In this document: in pieces, positions 16,927 to 27,830 of the stretch
Layout of the letters: every line of letters starts with the position of its first letter
How positions within the stretch are numbered: the stretch's first letter is position 1
NCBI RefSeq assembly: GCF_023091155.1
Contig: NZ_JAHWXK010000001.1
Location: forward strand, 1,550,001 to 1,614,000
DNA from: Microbacterium sufflavum
Lineage (GTDB): Bacteria; Actinomycetota; Actinomycetes; Actinomycetales; Microbacteriaceae
DNA length: 64,000 nucleotides
Direction of reading: 5' to 3'
Notes under the pieces: generated by a model
Seen by the model: only the letters and a program-made list of their open reading frames with translations
Told to the model about the DNA's origin: nothing
Databases searched by the model: none
Position numbers and translations under genes: made by a program

Positions 16927-18707
16927 GACGACGCCTCCGGGTCCGGAGCGGGAGCGGATGCGGATGCTGGGGGCGCGGATGCGGGTGCGGGGATGGGGCC
17001 GGACGCGGCGGTGCGTGCGGGGGACTCCGTGGCGAGGCCCGCGGCGGCGAGCACGAGCTGCACGTCGGGGAGGCGCAGGCCCGCGTCGGTGAACACCGCG
17101 GGGTCGGCGAACAGCTCCGCGGTCGGCCCGGCGGCGTGCACCCGGCCGTCCGCGAGCACGACCGTGTGCGTGGTGTGCTCGGCGACCAGCGAGAGGTCGT
17201 GCGTGACGAGCACGATCGTGGTGCCCTCCGCGCGCAGGGTCCGCAGCAGGGCGAGCAGTTCGGTGGCGCGCGCGCGATCCTGGCCGAACGTGGGCTCGTC
17301 GAGGGCGAGTACCCGGGGCCGTGTGATCAGGGCGGTGCCGACCGACAGCCGCCGCTTCTCGCCGCCCGACAGCAGGAACGGGTGCACGTCGGCCTTGTGC
17401 GTCAGCCCGAATCGGTCGAGCATCTCGGCGACCCGCGCCGCGATCTCGTCGTCCGTCACGTGCCGCAGCCGCAGGCCGTGGGCGAGCTCGTCGAACACGG
17501 TCGCCGCGATGAACTGGTGCTCCGGGTTCTGGAACACGAAGCCGATGCGGGCGGCGAGATCCCGCGGGGAGGCGGTGCCCGGATCGATGCCGTCGACCGA
17601 CACCTGCCCCTTCGGCGGCGGCACCACACCGGCGAGCGCCTGGATGAGCGTGGTCTTGCCCGCCCCGTTCGCCCCGACGATCGCGGTGAGGCTGCCCGCG
17701 GGCAGATCGAGGTCCACCCCGTGCAGGATCTCGGTGCGCCGTCGCTTCACCGTGAGCCCTCGCGTGCGGATGATCGACTCGCCGGGCCGGTTCGCGGCGG
17801 CGCCGGATTCGCGGGATTCGTCGGATTCGTCGGATGCGTCGGGCACGGCGTCGCGCACAGCGAGCGCCGTCGCGAGCTCGTCCGGGGTCAGCGGCAGCGG
17901 ATCGAACCGGTGCCCCCGCTCCCGCAGGCGCAGCGCCGCGAGGGTGGCCCCCGGCAGCCACACGCCCATCGCGAGCAGCTCGTCCGCGTGCGCCCTGATC
18001 GTCTCCGCGGCCGGTCCGTCGAACGCGACCCGCCCCTCCCGGTCGAGCACGATCGTGCGGGTCACGAAGGCCATCGCGGCGTCGAGGTTGTGCTCCACGA
18101 GCAGGATCGCGCGATCGCCAGCGACCACCACCTCCGCGAGCGCGGCGTACACGTCGTCGATGCCCTGCGGATCGAGGTTCGCGGTGGGCTCGTCCAGCAC
18201 GATCAGCGGCGACCCCATCGCGAGGGCGCAGGCGATCGCGAGCCGCTGCCGCCCGCCGCCGGACAGGTGGTCGGGGTTGTCGTCGCGGCGGTCCCACAGG
18301 CCCACGCGCCGCAGCGACTCCGCGACGCGCTCCCGCACCACCTCGACGGGGAGCAGCAGGTTCTCCGGACCGAACGCCACCTCGTCGTACACGGTGCCCG
18401 TGACGATCTGCGCGTCCGGGTCCTGGAACACCATGGCCACGTGCGTGCTGAGCGTCGCGGTCGCGGTGTCCGCGGTGTCGAGCCCGCCCGCCTCGACCGT
18501 GCCGGTCATGGTCGCCGGGAGGGCGTGCGGGATGAGGCCGTTGAGCGCCAGGGTGAGCGTGGACTTCCCGGAGCCGGACGGACCGAGCAGCAGCACGACC
18601 TCGCCGGGCCGGATGTCGAACGACACATCGCGCGGGGAGGGGTGCGCGGCACCGGCGTGGGTGAGCGAGAGCTCGCGCACGCGGAGGAGGGGCGCGGATG
18701 GGCGCAC
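16923..18707 (-). CDS. ECF transporter ATPase, two fused ABC domains
   Basis: Protein of 594 residues starting at a GTG (18707). Domain 1 has Walker A GPSGSGKSTLTLAL, signature LSGGGRQRLAIA and Walker B LIVLDEPTANLDP. Domain 2 (from about residue 325) has Walker A GANGAGKTTLIQAL, signature LSGGEKRRLSVG and Walker B VLALDEPTFGQDR. A fused EcfA-EcfA' arrangement occurs in YkoD-type ECF systems. A Ser/Glu/Asp-rich linker (PDASDESDESRESG) joins the two. An Ala/Pro-rich C-terminal tail follows domain 2. The start lies 37 bases after an IdeR/DtxR-like box, so expression is probably iron-repressed. Confidence 0.92.
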   Translation of the reverse strand: MRPSAPLLRVRELSLTHAGAAHPSPRDVSFDIRPGEVVLLLGPSGSGKSTLTLALNGLIPHALPATMTGTVEAGGLDTADTATATLSTHVAMVFQDPDAQIVTGTVYDEVAFGPENLLLPVEVVRERVAESLRRVGLWDRRDDNPDHLSGGGRQRLAIACALAMGSPLIVLDEPTANLDPQGIDDVYAALAEVVVAGDRAILLVEHNLDAAMAFVTRTIVLDREGRVAFDGPAAETIRAHADELLAMGVWLPGATLAALRLRERGHRFDPLPLTPDELATALAVRDAVPDASDESDESRESGAAANRPGESIIRTRGLTVKRRRTEILHGVDLDLPAGSLTAIVGANGAGKTTLIQALAGVVPPPKGQVSVDGIDPGTASPRDLAARIGFVFQNPEHQFIAATVFDELAHGLRLRHVTDDEIAARVAEMLDRFGLTHKADVHPFLLSGGEKRRLSVGTALITRPRVLALDEPTFGQDRARATELLALLRTLRAEGTTIVLVTHDLSLVAEHTTHTVVLADGRVHAAGPTAELFADPAVFTDAGLRLPDVQLVLAAAGLATESPARTAASGPIPAPASAPPASASAPAPDPEASS

Positions 18708-18744
18708 GGCAGGTCCCGGGCTCGACGGAGGGTGTGCCTCTAAC

Positions 18745-18763
18745 TTAGCTGAGCCTTACCTGT
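18745..18763 (-). promoter_or_regulatory. IdeR/DtxR-like iron box ahead of the ECF operon
   Basis: On the minus strand the site reads ACAGGTAAGGCTCAGCTAA. Against the consensus I recall (TTAGGTTAGGCTAACCTAA) it agrees at about 14 of 19 positions, including the AGGT-N2-GGCT core. It sits in the 78-bp gap between the S-component gene and the ATPase gene, 37 bases before the GTG start, where a bound repressor would cover the promoter. Confidence 0.65.
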
Positions 18764-18785
18764 GTTATCCAGCGAGGCTCCGGGG

Positions 18786-19331
18786 CTAGCGGCGGGCGAC
18801 CCCGGCCCGGCGCAGCGACGTGCCGACCGCGAGGCCGATCGCGGTCCAGGCGATCGGGCCGAGCACCGAGATCGCAAGGTAGAGGATCTGCGCCCACACC
18901 GGCATCACCGACAGGTGGGCGGCGAAGAACACCACGACCGCGACGATCACGCCGATGATCGCGGCCGAGACGAAGAAGCGCCAGGCGCCCCAGGAGCGGT
19001 ACCGCGTGAGCGCGGCGACCCCCTCCTGGATGAGCCCGAACAGCAGCGCGGTGCCGATGAAACGCAGCGCCCACGCCGGATTGAACGCGCTCGCGATGAG
19101 CGCCGCGAACACGTGCGTGATGAGCGCGACGAGCGGCAGCCGCAGCACCTCCTGCGCGATGATGCCCGGCAGCACGTGCGACCCGAGCACGAGGCCGTAG
19201 AGGAACAGCAGCGGGCTCGCCAGCAGCACCGGCGTGACCCACCCGGCGATCCCGCCGAGGAGGCCCGTCGCGACACCGATCGCGGCGCAGACGAGCAGCA
19301 CGCGGGTCGTGAGGACGGGGGTTCGGGCCAC
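18786..19331 (-). CDS. ECF transporter S component (YkoE-like membrane protein)
   Basis: Protein of 181 residues from a GTG at 19331. Five to six hydrophobic helices, starting VLLVCAAIGVATGLLGGIAG, with a short basic C-terminus. Size, hydropathy and position at the head of an ECF ATPase/EcfT pair mark it as the substrate-binding S subunit. It resembles the frameshifted protein at 14484-15210. YkoE-like proteins bind thiamine precursors in bacilli, but the flavoprotein and iron box here suggest an iron compound or haem. The box lies after this gene, so it may be transcribed separately. Confidence 0.75.
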   Translation of the reverse strand: MARTPVLTTRVLLVCAAIGVATGLLGGIAGWVTPVLLASPLLFLYGLVLGSHVLPGIIAQEVLRLPLVALITHVFAALIASAFNPAWALRFIGTALLFGLIQEGVAALTRYRSWGAWRFFVSAAIIGVIVAVVVFFAAHLSVMPVWAQILYLAISVLGPIAWTAIGLAVGTSLRRAGVARR

Positions 19332-19456
19332 CTCTCCAGCCTACCGGCGACCTTCGCCCGACCCGGCCGTCGCGCACCCTGGCCGATCGGCACGACCGGG
19401 GATGACCATCGTTCAGTTCTCGATCCGGCGCCGAGGAGCGGGGTTATCGTGATCCG

Positions 19457-19480
19457 CGGTGCGGCAACGACGCCGCACCG
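19457..19480 (+). promoter_or_regulatory. Hairpin in the leader of the subtilase gene
   Basis: CGGTGCGGC and GCCGCACCG pair perfectly around the loop AACGAC, with GATC on both outer sides extending the symmetry. It ends 20 bases before the ATG at 19500. It could influence translation or be an operator. Confidence 0.35.
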
Positions 19481-19499
19481 TGATCATCGGGAGCGAGAT

Positions 19500-22400
19500 A
19501 TGGGTCGAACACCCCTCCGGATGGCAGCGGCCGCCACCCTGGCCACGCTGTTCATCGCATCGACGGCAACCGCCGGCCACGCAGCGACCGGGGAGGTGAC
19601 ACACCCCGTTCCGGTCGCGGGAACCCCCGGGCACTACATCGTGGTCATGAAGGCCGATCCCCTCGCCAGCTACGAGGGCGACGTCAAGGGACTGAAGGCG
19701 ACGAAGCCGGCCGAGGGCGAACAGCTCGAGACGCAGTCGCAGGACGCGCAGCGCTACGTGAAGCACCTCGAGTCCGAGCAGTCCACCCTCATCAACGACG
19801 TCGGCGTGACGCCGGACACGACGTACCAGGTCGTGCTCAACGGGTTCAGCGCCGACCTCACGGGCGAGCAGGTGGATCAGCTCCGGGCCTCGAAGGACGT
19901 TCTCGGGGTGTTCCCCGACGAGATCCGTCACCCCGACGCGCTGACCTCCACCGACTACCTCGGCCTCGGCGACGACCGCAAGGGCCGCGGCGGGGTGTGG
20001 CAGCAGACCGGCGGCGTGAAGAAGGCCGGAGAGGGCGTCGTCGTGGGTGTGATCGACACCGGCATCGCCCCGGAGCACCCGTCGTTCGAGGGCAAGAAGC
20101 TCAAGCAGCAGAAGAAGCAGAACGCCCGGCACAAGGGCCAGCAGCCCTACACCGACGGCACCTACGTGTACTTCGACAAGTCCGACGGCGGGCAGTTCCG
20201 CGGCGCGATGGTCGAGGGCCAGGACTGGGACACGAGCGACTACTCGACCAAGCTCATCGGCGGGCAGTACTTCTTCGCGGGAGCCCAGGCCGCCGGCTTC
20301 GACTTCCAGTACGACTACCTCTCGCCGCGGGACGGCGACGGCCACGGCTCGCACACGGCGAGCACGGCGGCGGGTGAGTTCGGGGTGGAGGCTGCGATCG
20401 AGGGCGTCGACTTCGGGACGATCTCCGGCGTCGCGCCCGGCGCGAAGGTCGCCGCATACAAGGCCTGCTACGTCGGGCCCGACACGACCGTGACCACGGA
20501 CGACATCTGCGCGCTGAGCGACCTCGTCGCCGCGATCGACCAGGCCGTCGCCGACGGCGTCGACGTGATCAACTACTCGATCGGCGGCGGTGCGGCGAGC
20601 ACCGTGATGGCACCAGAGGACCTGGCGTTCCTCAACGCGGCGGCCGCCGGTGTGTTCGTCGCGACCAGCGCCGGCAACGACGGTCCCGACCCGGTCACGG
20701 CCGACCACGCGTCGCCGTGGTACACCACGGTCGCGGCCTCCACCATCCCCACGTGGGAGGGCACCGTGCAGTTCGACGGCTTCGCGCAGGCCGGCGCCTC
20801 GGTGAGCGTGCCGTTCGGTGAGAGCGTCTCCGGGCCCTCGATCGCGGCACAGGATGCCGCGGCACCCGGAGCGGTGGACGCGACGCTGTGCCTGCCCGGC
20901 ACCCTCGACCCGGCGAAGGTCGCCGGACACATCGTGGTCTGCGACCGCGGCGGCAACGCGCGCGCCGAGAAGTCGCAGGTGGTGAAGGACGCGGGTGGCA
21001 TCGGCATGGTCCTGGTGAACGTGCCCGGCGGTGCCGACTCGCTCGACAACGACTTCCACGCCGTGCCGACCGTGCACCTGAACGCCGTGCACCGCGACGC
21101 GGTCCTCGCGTATGTGCGGGGCGGAGTCGACCGTCCGATCACCCTCGTCGGCGAGAACACCACCGGCGTGACCACGCCGACCCCGCAGATCGCGGGCTTC
21201 TCCAGCCGCGGCCCGGTCCTGGCCGACGGCAACGACGTGCTCAAGCCCGACGTCGCCGCTCCCGGCGTCGCCATCCTCGCCGCCACGCACAACGCGCCGG
21301 GCGAGCAGCCGACGTTCGGCATCCTCTCCGGCACCTCGATGGCTTCCCCGCACATCGCGGGCCTCGGTGCGCTGTACCTGGGCGAGCATCCGCGGGCGAC
21401 GCCGGCGGAGATCCGTTCGGCGATGATGACCACCGCCTCCGACACCGTGCTCCCCGACGGCTCGAAGAACACCGACCCGTTCGAGCAGGGCGCGGGGCAG
21501 GTCGACGCGCGGCGATACCTGAACCCGGGTCTGCTGTACCTCAACGGGTTCCGGGACTGGGCGGCCTTCCTCGACGGGAAGGGGCTGTCGGACTTCCCCG
21601 GCATCGAGCCCATCGACGGCAGCGACCTGAACCAGGCGTCGATCTCGATCGGGTCGCTGGCCAGCGCGCAGACCGTCACCCGCACGGTCACCTCGACGGA
21701 GAAGGGCGTGTTCACCGCGAAGGCCTCCGTGCCGGGAGTGAACGTCACCGTCACGCCGTCTCAGCTCACGTTCGACAAGCCGGGGCAGTCGAAGACCTTC
21801 ACGGTCACATTCGACAGCACCAGCGCCCCGGTCGAGCAGTGGGCCACCGGTTCGCTCACCTGGACGAGCGCGAAGAACACGGTGCGCTCGCCGATCGCGG
21901 TGTATCCGGTCACGGCGGATGCCCCGGGAGAGGTCACCGGCAGTGGCGTCGACGGGAGCACGACGGTCGACATCATCCCCGGCCTCGACGGCGATCTGGC
22001 ACTGAACCTCTCGGGCCTCACCCCGTTCCAGCTCCTCACCGATCCGGACAACCCGGTCGAGGGGCACTCCGGGAACGAGAACTCGGGCGACGCGAACAAG
22101 GACGTGGCGTGGATCGTCGACGTGCCGGAGGGTGGCACGCTCTCGCGGTTCGACCTCGACTCCTCCGACGACGAGGGCAGTGATCTCGACCTCACCGTCT
22201 ACCGGGTGGTCGCGCCGGACGACCTGCGCTACTACGAGCGCTGGCAGTCGGCGACGGGCTCGGCCGACGAGCAGGTCACGGTGCCCACGCCGACCGCCGG
22301 CACCTACCTCGTGGTGGCGAACGTGTATGCGACGACCGGACCGATGACGTGGGACATGACCTACGCCACCGTGCTCCCCGGTGACCAGGGCGCGTTCACG

Positions 22401-22697
22401 GCGACGCCGAACCCCATCGCCGCGGTGCGCGGGGAGAAGACGAGCTATGAGCTGAGCTGGACCGGCCTGACCGCCGGCACCCGCTACCTCGGTCTCGTCC
22501 AGTACGGCGACTCCGCCGTGCGCACGGTGGTGACCGTCACCACCCCGGCCGACGTCGCCCCGGCACCGGCCCCGACCCCGGAGCCGACGCCGACCCCGGA
22601 GCCGACGCCGGACCCGACGCCGACGCCGGACCCCACCCCGACGCCGGACCCGGAGCCGACGCCGACCCCGCCCCCGGCGACCGACGCTCCCGGGTGA
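19500..22697 (+). CDS. Secreted subtilisin-like serine protease (peptidase S8) with PA and Fn3-like domains
   Basis: Protein of 1065 residues. A signal peptide (LATLFIASTATAGHA) is followed by an I9-type propeptide (about 43-145). The catalytic triad is D186 (VIDTGIAP), H282 (DGHGSHTAST) and S613 (GTSMASPHIAG). A PA insert at about 455-545 (ICLPGT-like start, IVVCDRGGNARAEKSQ) separates His and Ser. Then come a fibronectin-like C-terminal region and a Pro/Thr/Asp/Glu tail of PTPEP and PTPDP repeats that probably threads the cell wall. No LPxTG motif ends the protein, so it is released or loosely wall-bound. It is far longer than T7SS mycosins. A strong hairpin follows. The ATG at 19500 has GGGAGCG upstream. 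Confidence 0.9.
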   Translation: MGRTPLRMAAAATLATLFIASTATAGHAATGEVTHPVPVAGTPGHYIVVMKADPLASYEGDVKGLKATKPAEGEQLETQSQDAQRYVKHLESEQSTLINDVGVTPDTTYQVVLNGFSADLTGEQVDQLRASKDVLGVFPDEIRHPDALTSTDYLGLGDDRKGRGGVWQQTGGVKKAGEGVVVGVIDTGIAPEHPSFEGKKLKQQKKQNARHKGQQPYTDGTYVYFDKSDGGQFRGAMVEGQDWDTSDYSTKLIGGQYFFAGAQAAGFDFQYDYLSPRDGDGHGSHTASTAAGEFGVEAAIEGVDFGTISGVAPGAKVAAYKACYVGPDTTVTTDDICALSDLVAAIDQAVADGVDVINYSIGGGAASTVMAPEDLAFLNAAAAGVFVATSAGNDGPDPVTADHASPWYTTVAASTIPTWEGTVQFDGFAQAGASVSVPFGESVSGPSIAAQDAAAPGAVDATLCLPGTLDPAKVAGHIVVCDRGGNARAEKSQVVKDAGGIGMVLVNVPGGADSLDNDFHAVPTVHLNAVHRDAVLAYVRGGVDRPITLVGENTTGVTTPTPQIAGFSSRGPVLADGNDVLKPDVAAPGVAILAATHNAPGEQPTFGILSGTSMASPHIAGLGALYLGEHPRATPAEIRSAMMTTASDTVLPDGSKNTDPFEQGAGQVDARRYLNPGLLYLNGFRDWAAFLDGKGLSDFPGIEPIDGSDLNQASISIGSLASAQTVTRTVTSTEKGVFTAKASVPGVNVTVTPSQLTFDKPGQSKTFTVTFDSTSAPVEQWATGSLTWTSAKNTVRSPIAVYPVTADAPGEVTGSGVDGSTTVDIIPGLDGDLALNLSGLTPFQLLTDPDNPVEGHSGNENSGDANKDVAWIVDVPEGGTLSRFDLDSSDDEGSDLDLTVYRVVAPDDLRYYERWQSATGSADEQVTVPTPTAGTYLVVANVYATTGPMTWDMTYATVLPGDQGAFTATPNPIAAVRGEKTSYELSWTGLTAGTRYLGLVQYGDSAVRTVVTVTTPADVAPAPAPTPEPTPTPEPTPDPTPTPDPTPTPDPEPTPTPPPATDAPG

Positions 22698-22728
22698 GCG
22701 GGGGAGCGCCGGACACGGACGCGTGACA

Positions 22729-22764
22729 CACGGCCGCACGACGGACACCCGTCGTGCGGCCGTG
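22729..22764 (+). terminator. Stem-loop after the subtilase gene
   Basis: CACGGCCGCACGACGG pairs perfectly over 16 bp with CCGTCGTGCGGCCGTG around an ACAC loop, 31 bases after the stop codon. No U-run follows, as is usual for high-GC actinobacterial terminators. Confidence 0.75.
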
Positions 22765-22920
22765 CCGTCGTTGCGGCCCATCGCCCGCCGGGGTACCGCG
22801 GGCGTCCGTTCATCGCGTGATCGACACCGCTCGTCGCACCGTCCGCCGCTCGGCGCGCGACCGCGGGGCGGGCTTCCTAGCGTGGGAAGACGCAATGATG
22901 CGTCCACCGAGGAGAACCCC

Positions 22921-25206
<2,286 letters not shown>

Positions 25207-25207
25207 G

Positions 25208-25453
25208 ATGACCGACACCGTGCATCGGACGGATGCCGCGACCACCCCGCTGCGGGCGCTGTGGAGCGTCCTCGGCCGGGCCGGGCGCGGCATCCGCTGG
25301 TACATGACGACGCTGATGGGCGACACCGCGTATGCGACCTACGTCGCCCATCACCGCCGTCACCACCCCGACGAGGAACCGTTGACCGAGAGGCAGTTCT
25401 GGCGGCAGCGCATGGACGACCAGGACCGCAACCCCGGTGCCCGCTGCTGCTGA
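25208..25453 (+). CDS. YbdD/YjiX-family small protein, CstA partner
   Basis: Protein of 81 residues. The family core RWYMTTLMGDTAYATYVAHH and the C-terminal LTERQFWRQRMDDQDRNP are present. It begins one base after the cstA stop. Members are almost always encoded next to CstA-type transporters, and YbdD has been reported to be needed for transport. The last residues are a Cys pair (ARCC). Confidence 0.88.
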   Translation: MTDTVHRTDAATTPLRALWSVLGRAGRGIRWYMTTLMGDTAYATYVAHHRRHHPDEEPLTERQFWRQRMDDQDRNPGARCC

Positions 25454-25473
25454 CGCCCTTCGTCTCGCGTCCC

Positions 25474-25479
25474 TAGGCT
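25474..25479 (+). promoter_or_regulatory. -10 box of the sensor kinase gene (leaderless)
   Basis: TAGGCT stands six bases before the ATG at 25486 and no ribosome site intervenes. The two-component genes thus probably have their own leaderless promoter, separate from cstA. Confidence 0.5.
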
Positions 25480-25485
25480 GAACGA

Positions 25486-26682
25486 ATGAACGACGTCGTC
25501 CTCGCCGCGGTGCTGGGGGTGCTCGGCGGCATCGCACTCACCGTGCTGCTGCTGCTCGCCCGCCGGTTCGCGCGGGGTGCCGCCGACCTCGGCAGCGATG
25601 CGGAGCAGGGGGCCCTGCGGGCGCTGCACCAGGCGAGCCTCGCCGCCCCGCACCTGCGCGGCGGGCTCGCCGGGCCCGATGTCGTGAAGGCGGCGCGGCA
25701 CCTGCGGGTGCTGCTGGGCAGCGCCGCGGTCGCGATCGTGGGCACCGACGGCGGCGAGGAGTCCGGCGTCGTGTCCTTCGACGGCGCCTCGGACGGCTTG
25801 GAGTCGGCCGCGCGCCGCATCGCCGAGCGGGTGCGGGCGAGCGGTCGGCGGCAGGTGTTCCCCGCCCCGGCGAAGACCGATGACCTGGAGGCGGTGGGCG
25901 CCCCGATCGTCGTGGACGGGCGAACGATCGGCGTGATCGTGGCCTTCGCGTCGCCGGTGCGCGCGGCGCTCGTGCGCGCCGCCGAGGAGGTCGCCGACTG
26001 GTGCGCCGCACAGGTCGAGCTCGGCGGGCTCGACGCCTCCCGCGCGCAGCTGGCCGAGGCGGAGCTGCGGTCGCTGCGGGCGCAGATCTCCCCGCACTTC
26101 ATCTACAACGCCCTCACCGCGATCGCCTCGTTCATCACGACCGACCCCGACCGCGCGCGCGACCTCGTGCTGGAGTTCGCCGACTTCACGCGCTACTCCT
26201 TCCGCCGCCAGGGGGAGTTCACGACCCTCGCGGAGGAGCTCGGCAGCATCCACTCGTACCTGGAGCTCGAGCGGGCCCGCTTCGGCGACCGGCTGCGGGT
26301 CACGCTGCAGATCGCGCCGGAGACCCTCGCCACGGTCATCCCGTTCCTGTCGGTGCAGCCCCTCGTGGAGAACGCGGTGCGGCACGGGCTCGAGCCGGGG
26401 GAGGGCGGCGGCGAGATCCGCCTCACCTCGCGCGACGACGGCACCCACACCGAGATCCTCGTGGAGGACGACGGCGTCGGCATGGACCCCGACGGGCTGC
26501 GGTCGCTGCTCACGGCGCGCGAGGACGGCTCCCACGTGGGGCTGCGCAACGTCGACACGCGCCTGCGACAGCTGTACGGCAGCAGCGGCGGACTGGTCGT
26601 GGAGACCAACACGGGCGCGGGTACCCTGGTGCGCATGCGAGTCCCGAAATCGCAGCCCCTGCACGACCCGGACGACGACTGA
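25486..26682 (+). CDS. LytS/YehU-type sensor histidine kinase
   Basis: Protein of 398 residues. One N-terminal membrane helix (VLAAVLGVLGGIALTVLLLL) precedes a GAF-like cytoplasmic sensor region (about 60-185). The His_kinase domain has the phosphoacceptor H204 in AQISPHFIYNALTAIAS. The ATPase has N-box PLVENAVRHGLEPG and G-box VEDDGVGMDPDG. It pairs with the LytTR regulator nine bases downstream. E. coli BtsS and YpdA, of the same subfamily, sense pyruvate; the CstA and SSS transporter neighbours fit that. It has one membrane helix rather than the multi-pass 5TM-LYT sensor, so the signal may be cytoplasmic. Confidence 0.9.
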   Translation: MNDVVLAAVLGVLGGIALTVLLLLARRFARGAADLGSDAEQGALRALHQASLAAPHLRGGLAGPDVVKAARHLRVLLGSAAVAIVGTDGGEESGVVSFDGASDGLESAARRIAERVRASGRRQVFPAPAKTDDLEAVGAPIVVDGRTIGVIVAFASPVRAALVRAAEEVADWCAAQVELGGLDASRAQLAEAELRSLRAQISPHFIYNALTAIASFITTDPDRARDLVLEFADFTRYSFRRQGEFTTLAEELGSIHSYLELERARFGDRLRVTLQIAPETLATVIPFLSVQPLVENAVRHGLEPGEGGGEIRLTSRDDGTHTEILVEDDGVGMDPDGLRSLLTAREDGSHVGLRNVDTRLRQLYGSSGGLVVETNTGAGTLVRMRVPKSQPLHDPDDD

Positions 26683-26691
26683 GGAGCCCGG

Positions 26692-27411
26692 ATGATCGAC
26701 GTCCTCGTCGCCGACGACGAGCAGCCCGCCCTCGACGAGCTGGTGCACCTGCTGCGCTCCGACCCGCGCATCGGCGAGATCCTCACCGCGACGAGCGGAG
26801 CCGACGCCCTGCGGCAGCTGTCGCAGCGCGCCGTGCGTCTCGCGTTCCTCGACATCCACATGCCCGGCCTGCTCGGCACCGACCTGGCCCGCGCCCTCCT
26901 CGGGCTCGCGGAGCCGCCGGCTGTCGTGTTCGTCACGGCCGACGAGGCCCGCGCGGTGGAGGCGTTCGAGCTGCGCGCGGTCGACTACCTCCTCAAGCCG
27001 GTGCGGCGGGAGCGGCTGCGCGGCGCGATCGACCGCGTGGATCAGGCCGCCGATCCGACGAAGGGCGACGACGAGGTGCTGTCGGTCACGGTCGGGTCGA
27101 CCGTGCGGTTCGTGCGGCGCAGCGAGGTGCGGTGGGTGCGGGCGCAGGGCGACTACGCGCGACTGCACACCGACGACGACGACCCCGGCCAGCTCGTGCG
27201 GATCCCCATGGCGGAGCTCGAGGCGCGGTGGGCCGACGCGGGGTTCCTGCGCATCCACCGCTCGACGCTCGTGCGCACGGCCGCCGTGACCGAGGCGCGG
27301 CTGTCCGGGGGAGAGCCGACGGTGGTGGTCGGCCGCACGGCCCTCCCGGTGAGCAGACGGCTCGTGCCCGCGGTGCGGGAGGCGCTCGTGCGCGGTGAGG
27401 CGCCGGCATGA
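26692..27411 (+). CDS. LytTR-family response regulator
   Basis: Protein of 239 residues. The receiver domain has the acidic pair VADDE and phosphoacceptor D54 in LAFLDIHMPGL, with K in DYLLKPVRRERL. The DNA-binding LytTR domain covers about 125-235 (VGSTVRFVRRSEVRWVRAQGDYARLHT, with FLRIHRSTLVRTAAV). Such regulators bind direct repeats near -35. It probably controls the cstA and/or symporter genes. The stop overlaps the next ATG by four bases. Confidence 0.92.
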   Translation: MIDVLVADDEQPALDELVHLLRSDPRIGEILTATSGADALRQLSQRAVRLAFLDIHMPGLLGTDLARALLGLAEPPAVVFVTADEARAVEAFELRAVDYLLKPVRRERLRGAIDRVDQAADPTKGDDEVLSVTVGSTVRFVRRSEVRWVRAQGDYARLHTDDDDPGQLVRIPMAELEARWADAGFLRIHRSTLVRTAAVTEARLSGGEPTVVVGRTALPVSRRLVPAVREALVRGEAPA

Positions 27412-27830
27412 CCGGGTCTCCCGAGCGTGCGGCTCCGGAGCCCGCGGCGCGCGGCGCGGGGGAGCCCGCGAAGCGCGTGCGGGTCACGGCCGACCTCCCG
27501 CCTCGCGGCCCTGCGGCTCTCACGCGCGGCATCGCGCTGCCCGGGGCGCCGGTCGACGAGGCCGATGCGGTGTACGCCAGGGCGCTCCAGCGCAGTCAGC
27601 TGCGGCTCGCGCTCGGCACGGTCGCCGGGTTCGTGGTGGTCGTGGTCGCGATGACCCTGGTGATCGCGCTCGTGCCCGAGATCGACCGGGTCGTGCTGTG
27701 GGGCCTGCCGCTGTCGTGGCTGCTGCAGGCGTTCGCGTTCTACCCGGTCATCGTGGTGTTCGCGCTGCTGTATCTGCGCACGGCGGTCCGCAACGAGCGC
27801 CGCTACCGCGCCCTCCGGGACCGCGAATGA
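27408..27830 (+). CDS. DUF485-like two-helix membrane protein, symporter partner
   Basis: Protein of 140 residues. A long Pro/Ala/Arg-rich cytoplasmic N-terminus (about 1-62) leads to two membrane helices: VAGFVVVVVAMTLVIALVP and LLQAFAFYPVIVVFALLYLR. Small two-helix proteins of the DUF485/DUF4212 kind are routinely encoded before SSS acetate symporters such as ActP. The overlap with the symporter start (ATGA) supports such a partnership. The long N-terminal extension is unusual. Confidence 0.7.
   Translation: MTGSPERAAPEPAARGAGEPAKRVRVTADLPPRGPAALTRGIALPGAPVDEADAVYARALQRSQLRLALGTVAGFVVVVVAMTLVIALVPEIDRVVLWGLPLSWLLQAFAFYPVIVVFALLYLRTAVRNERRYRALRDRE

Noticed and set aside
19332..19499. TPP riboswitch before the YkoE-like S component
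   Set aside because: No CTGAGA thi-box motif or matching stems on the minus strand in the upstream stretch.
19500..22697. Subtilase as the mycosin (MycP) of a type VII system
   Set aside because: It is 1065 residues with a PA insert, fibronectin-like region and Pro-rich tail, lacks a C-terminal membrane helix, and lies 15 kb from the EssC operon.
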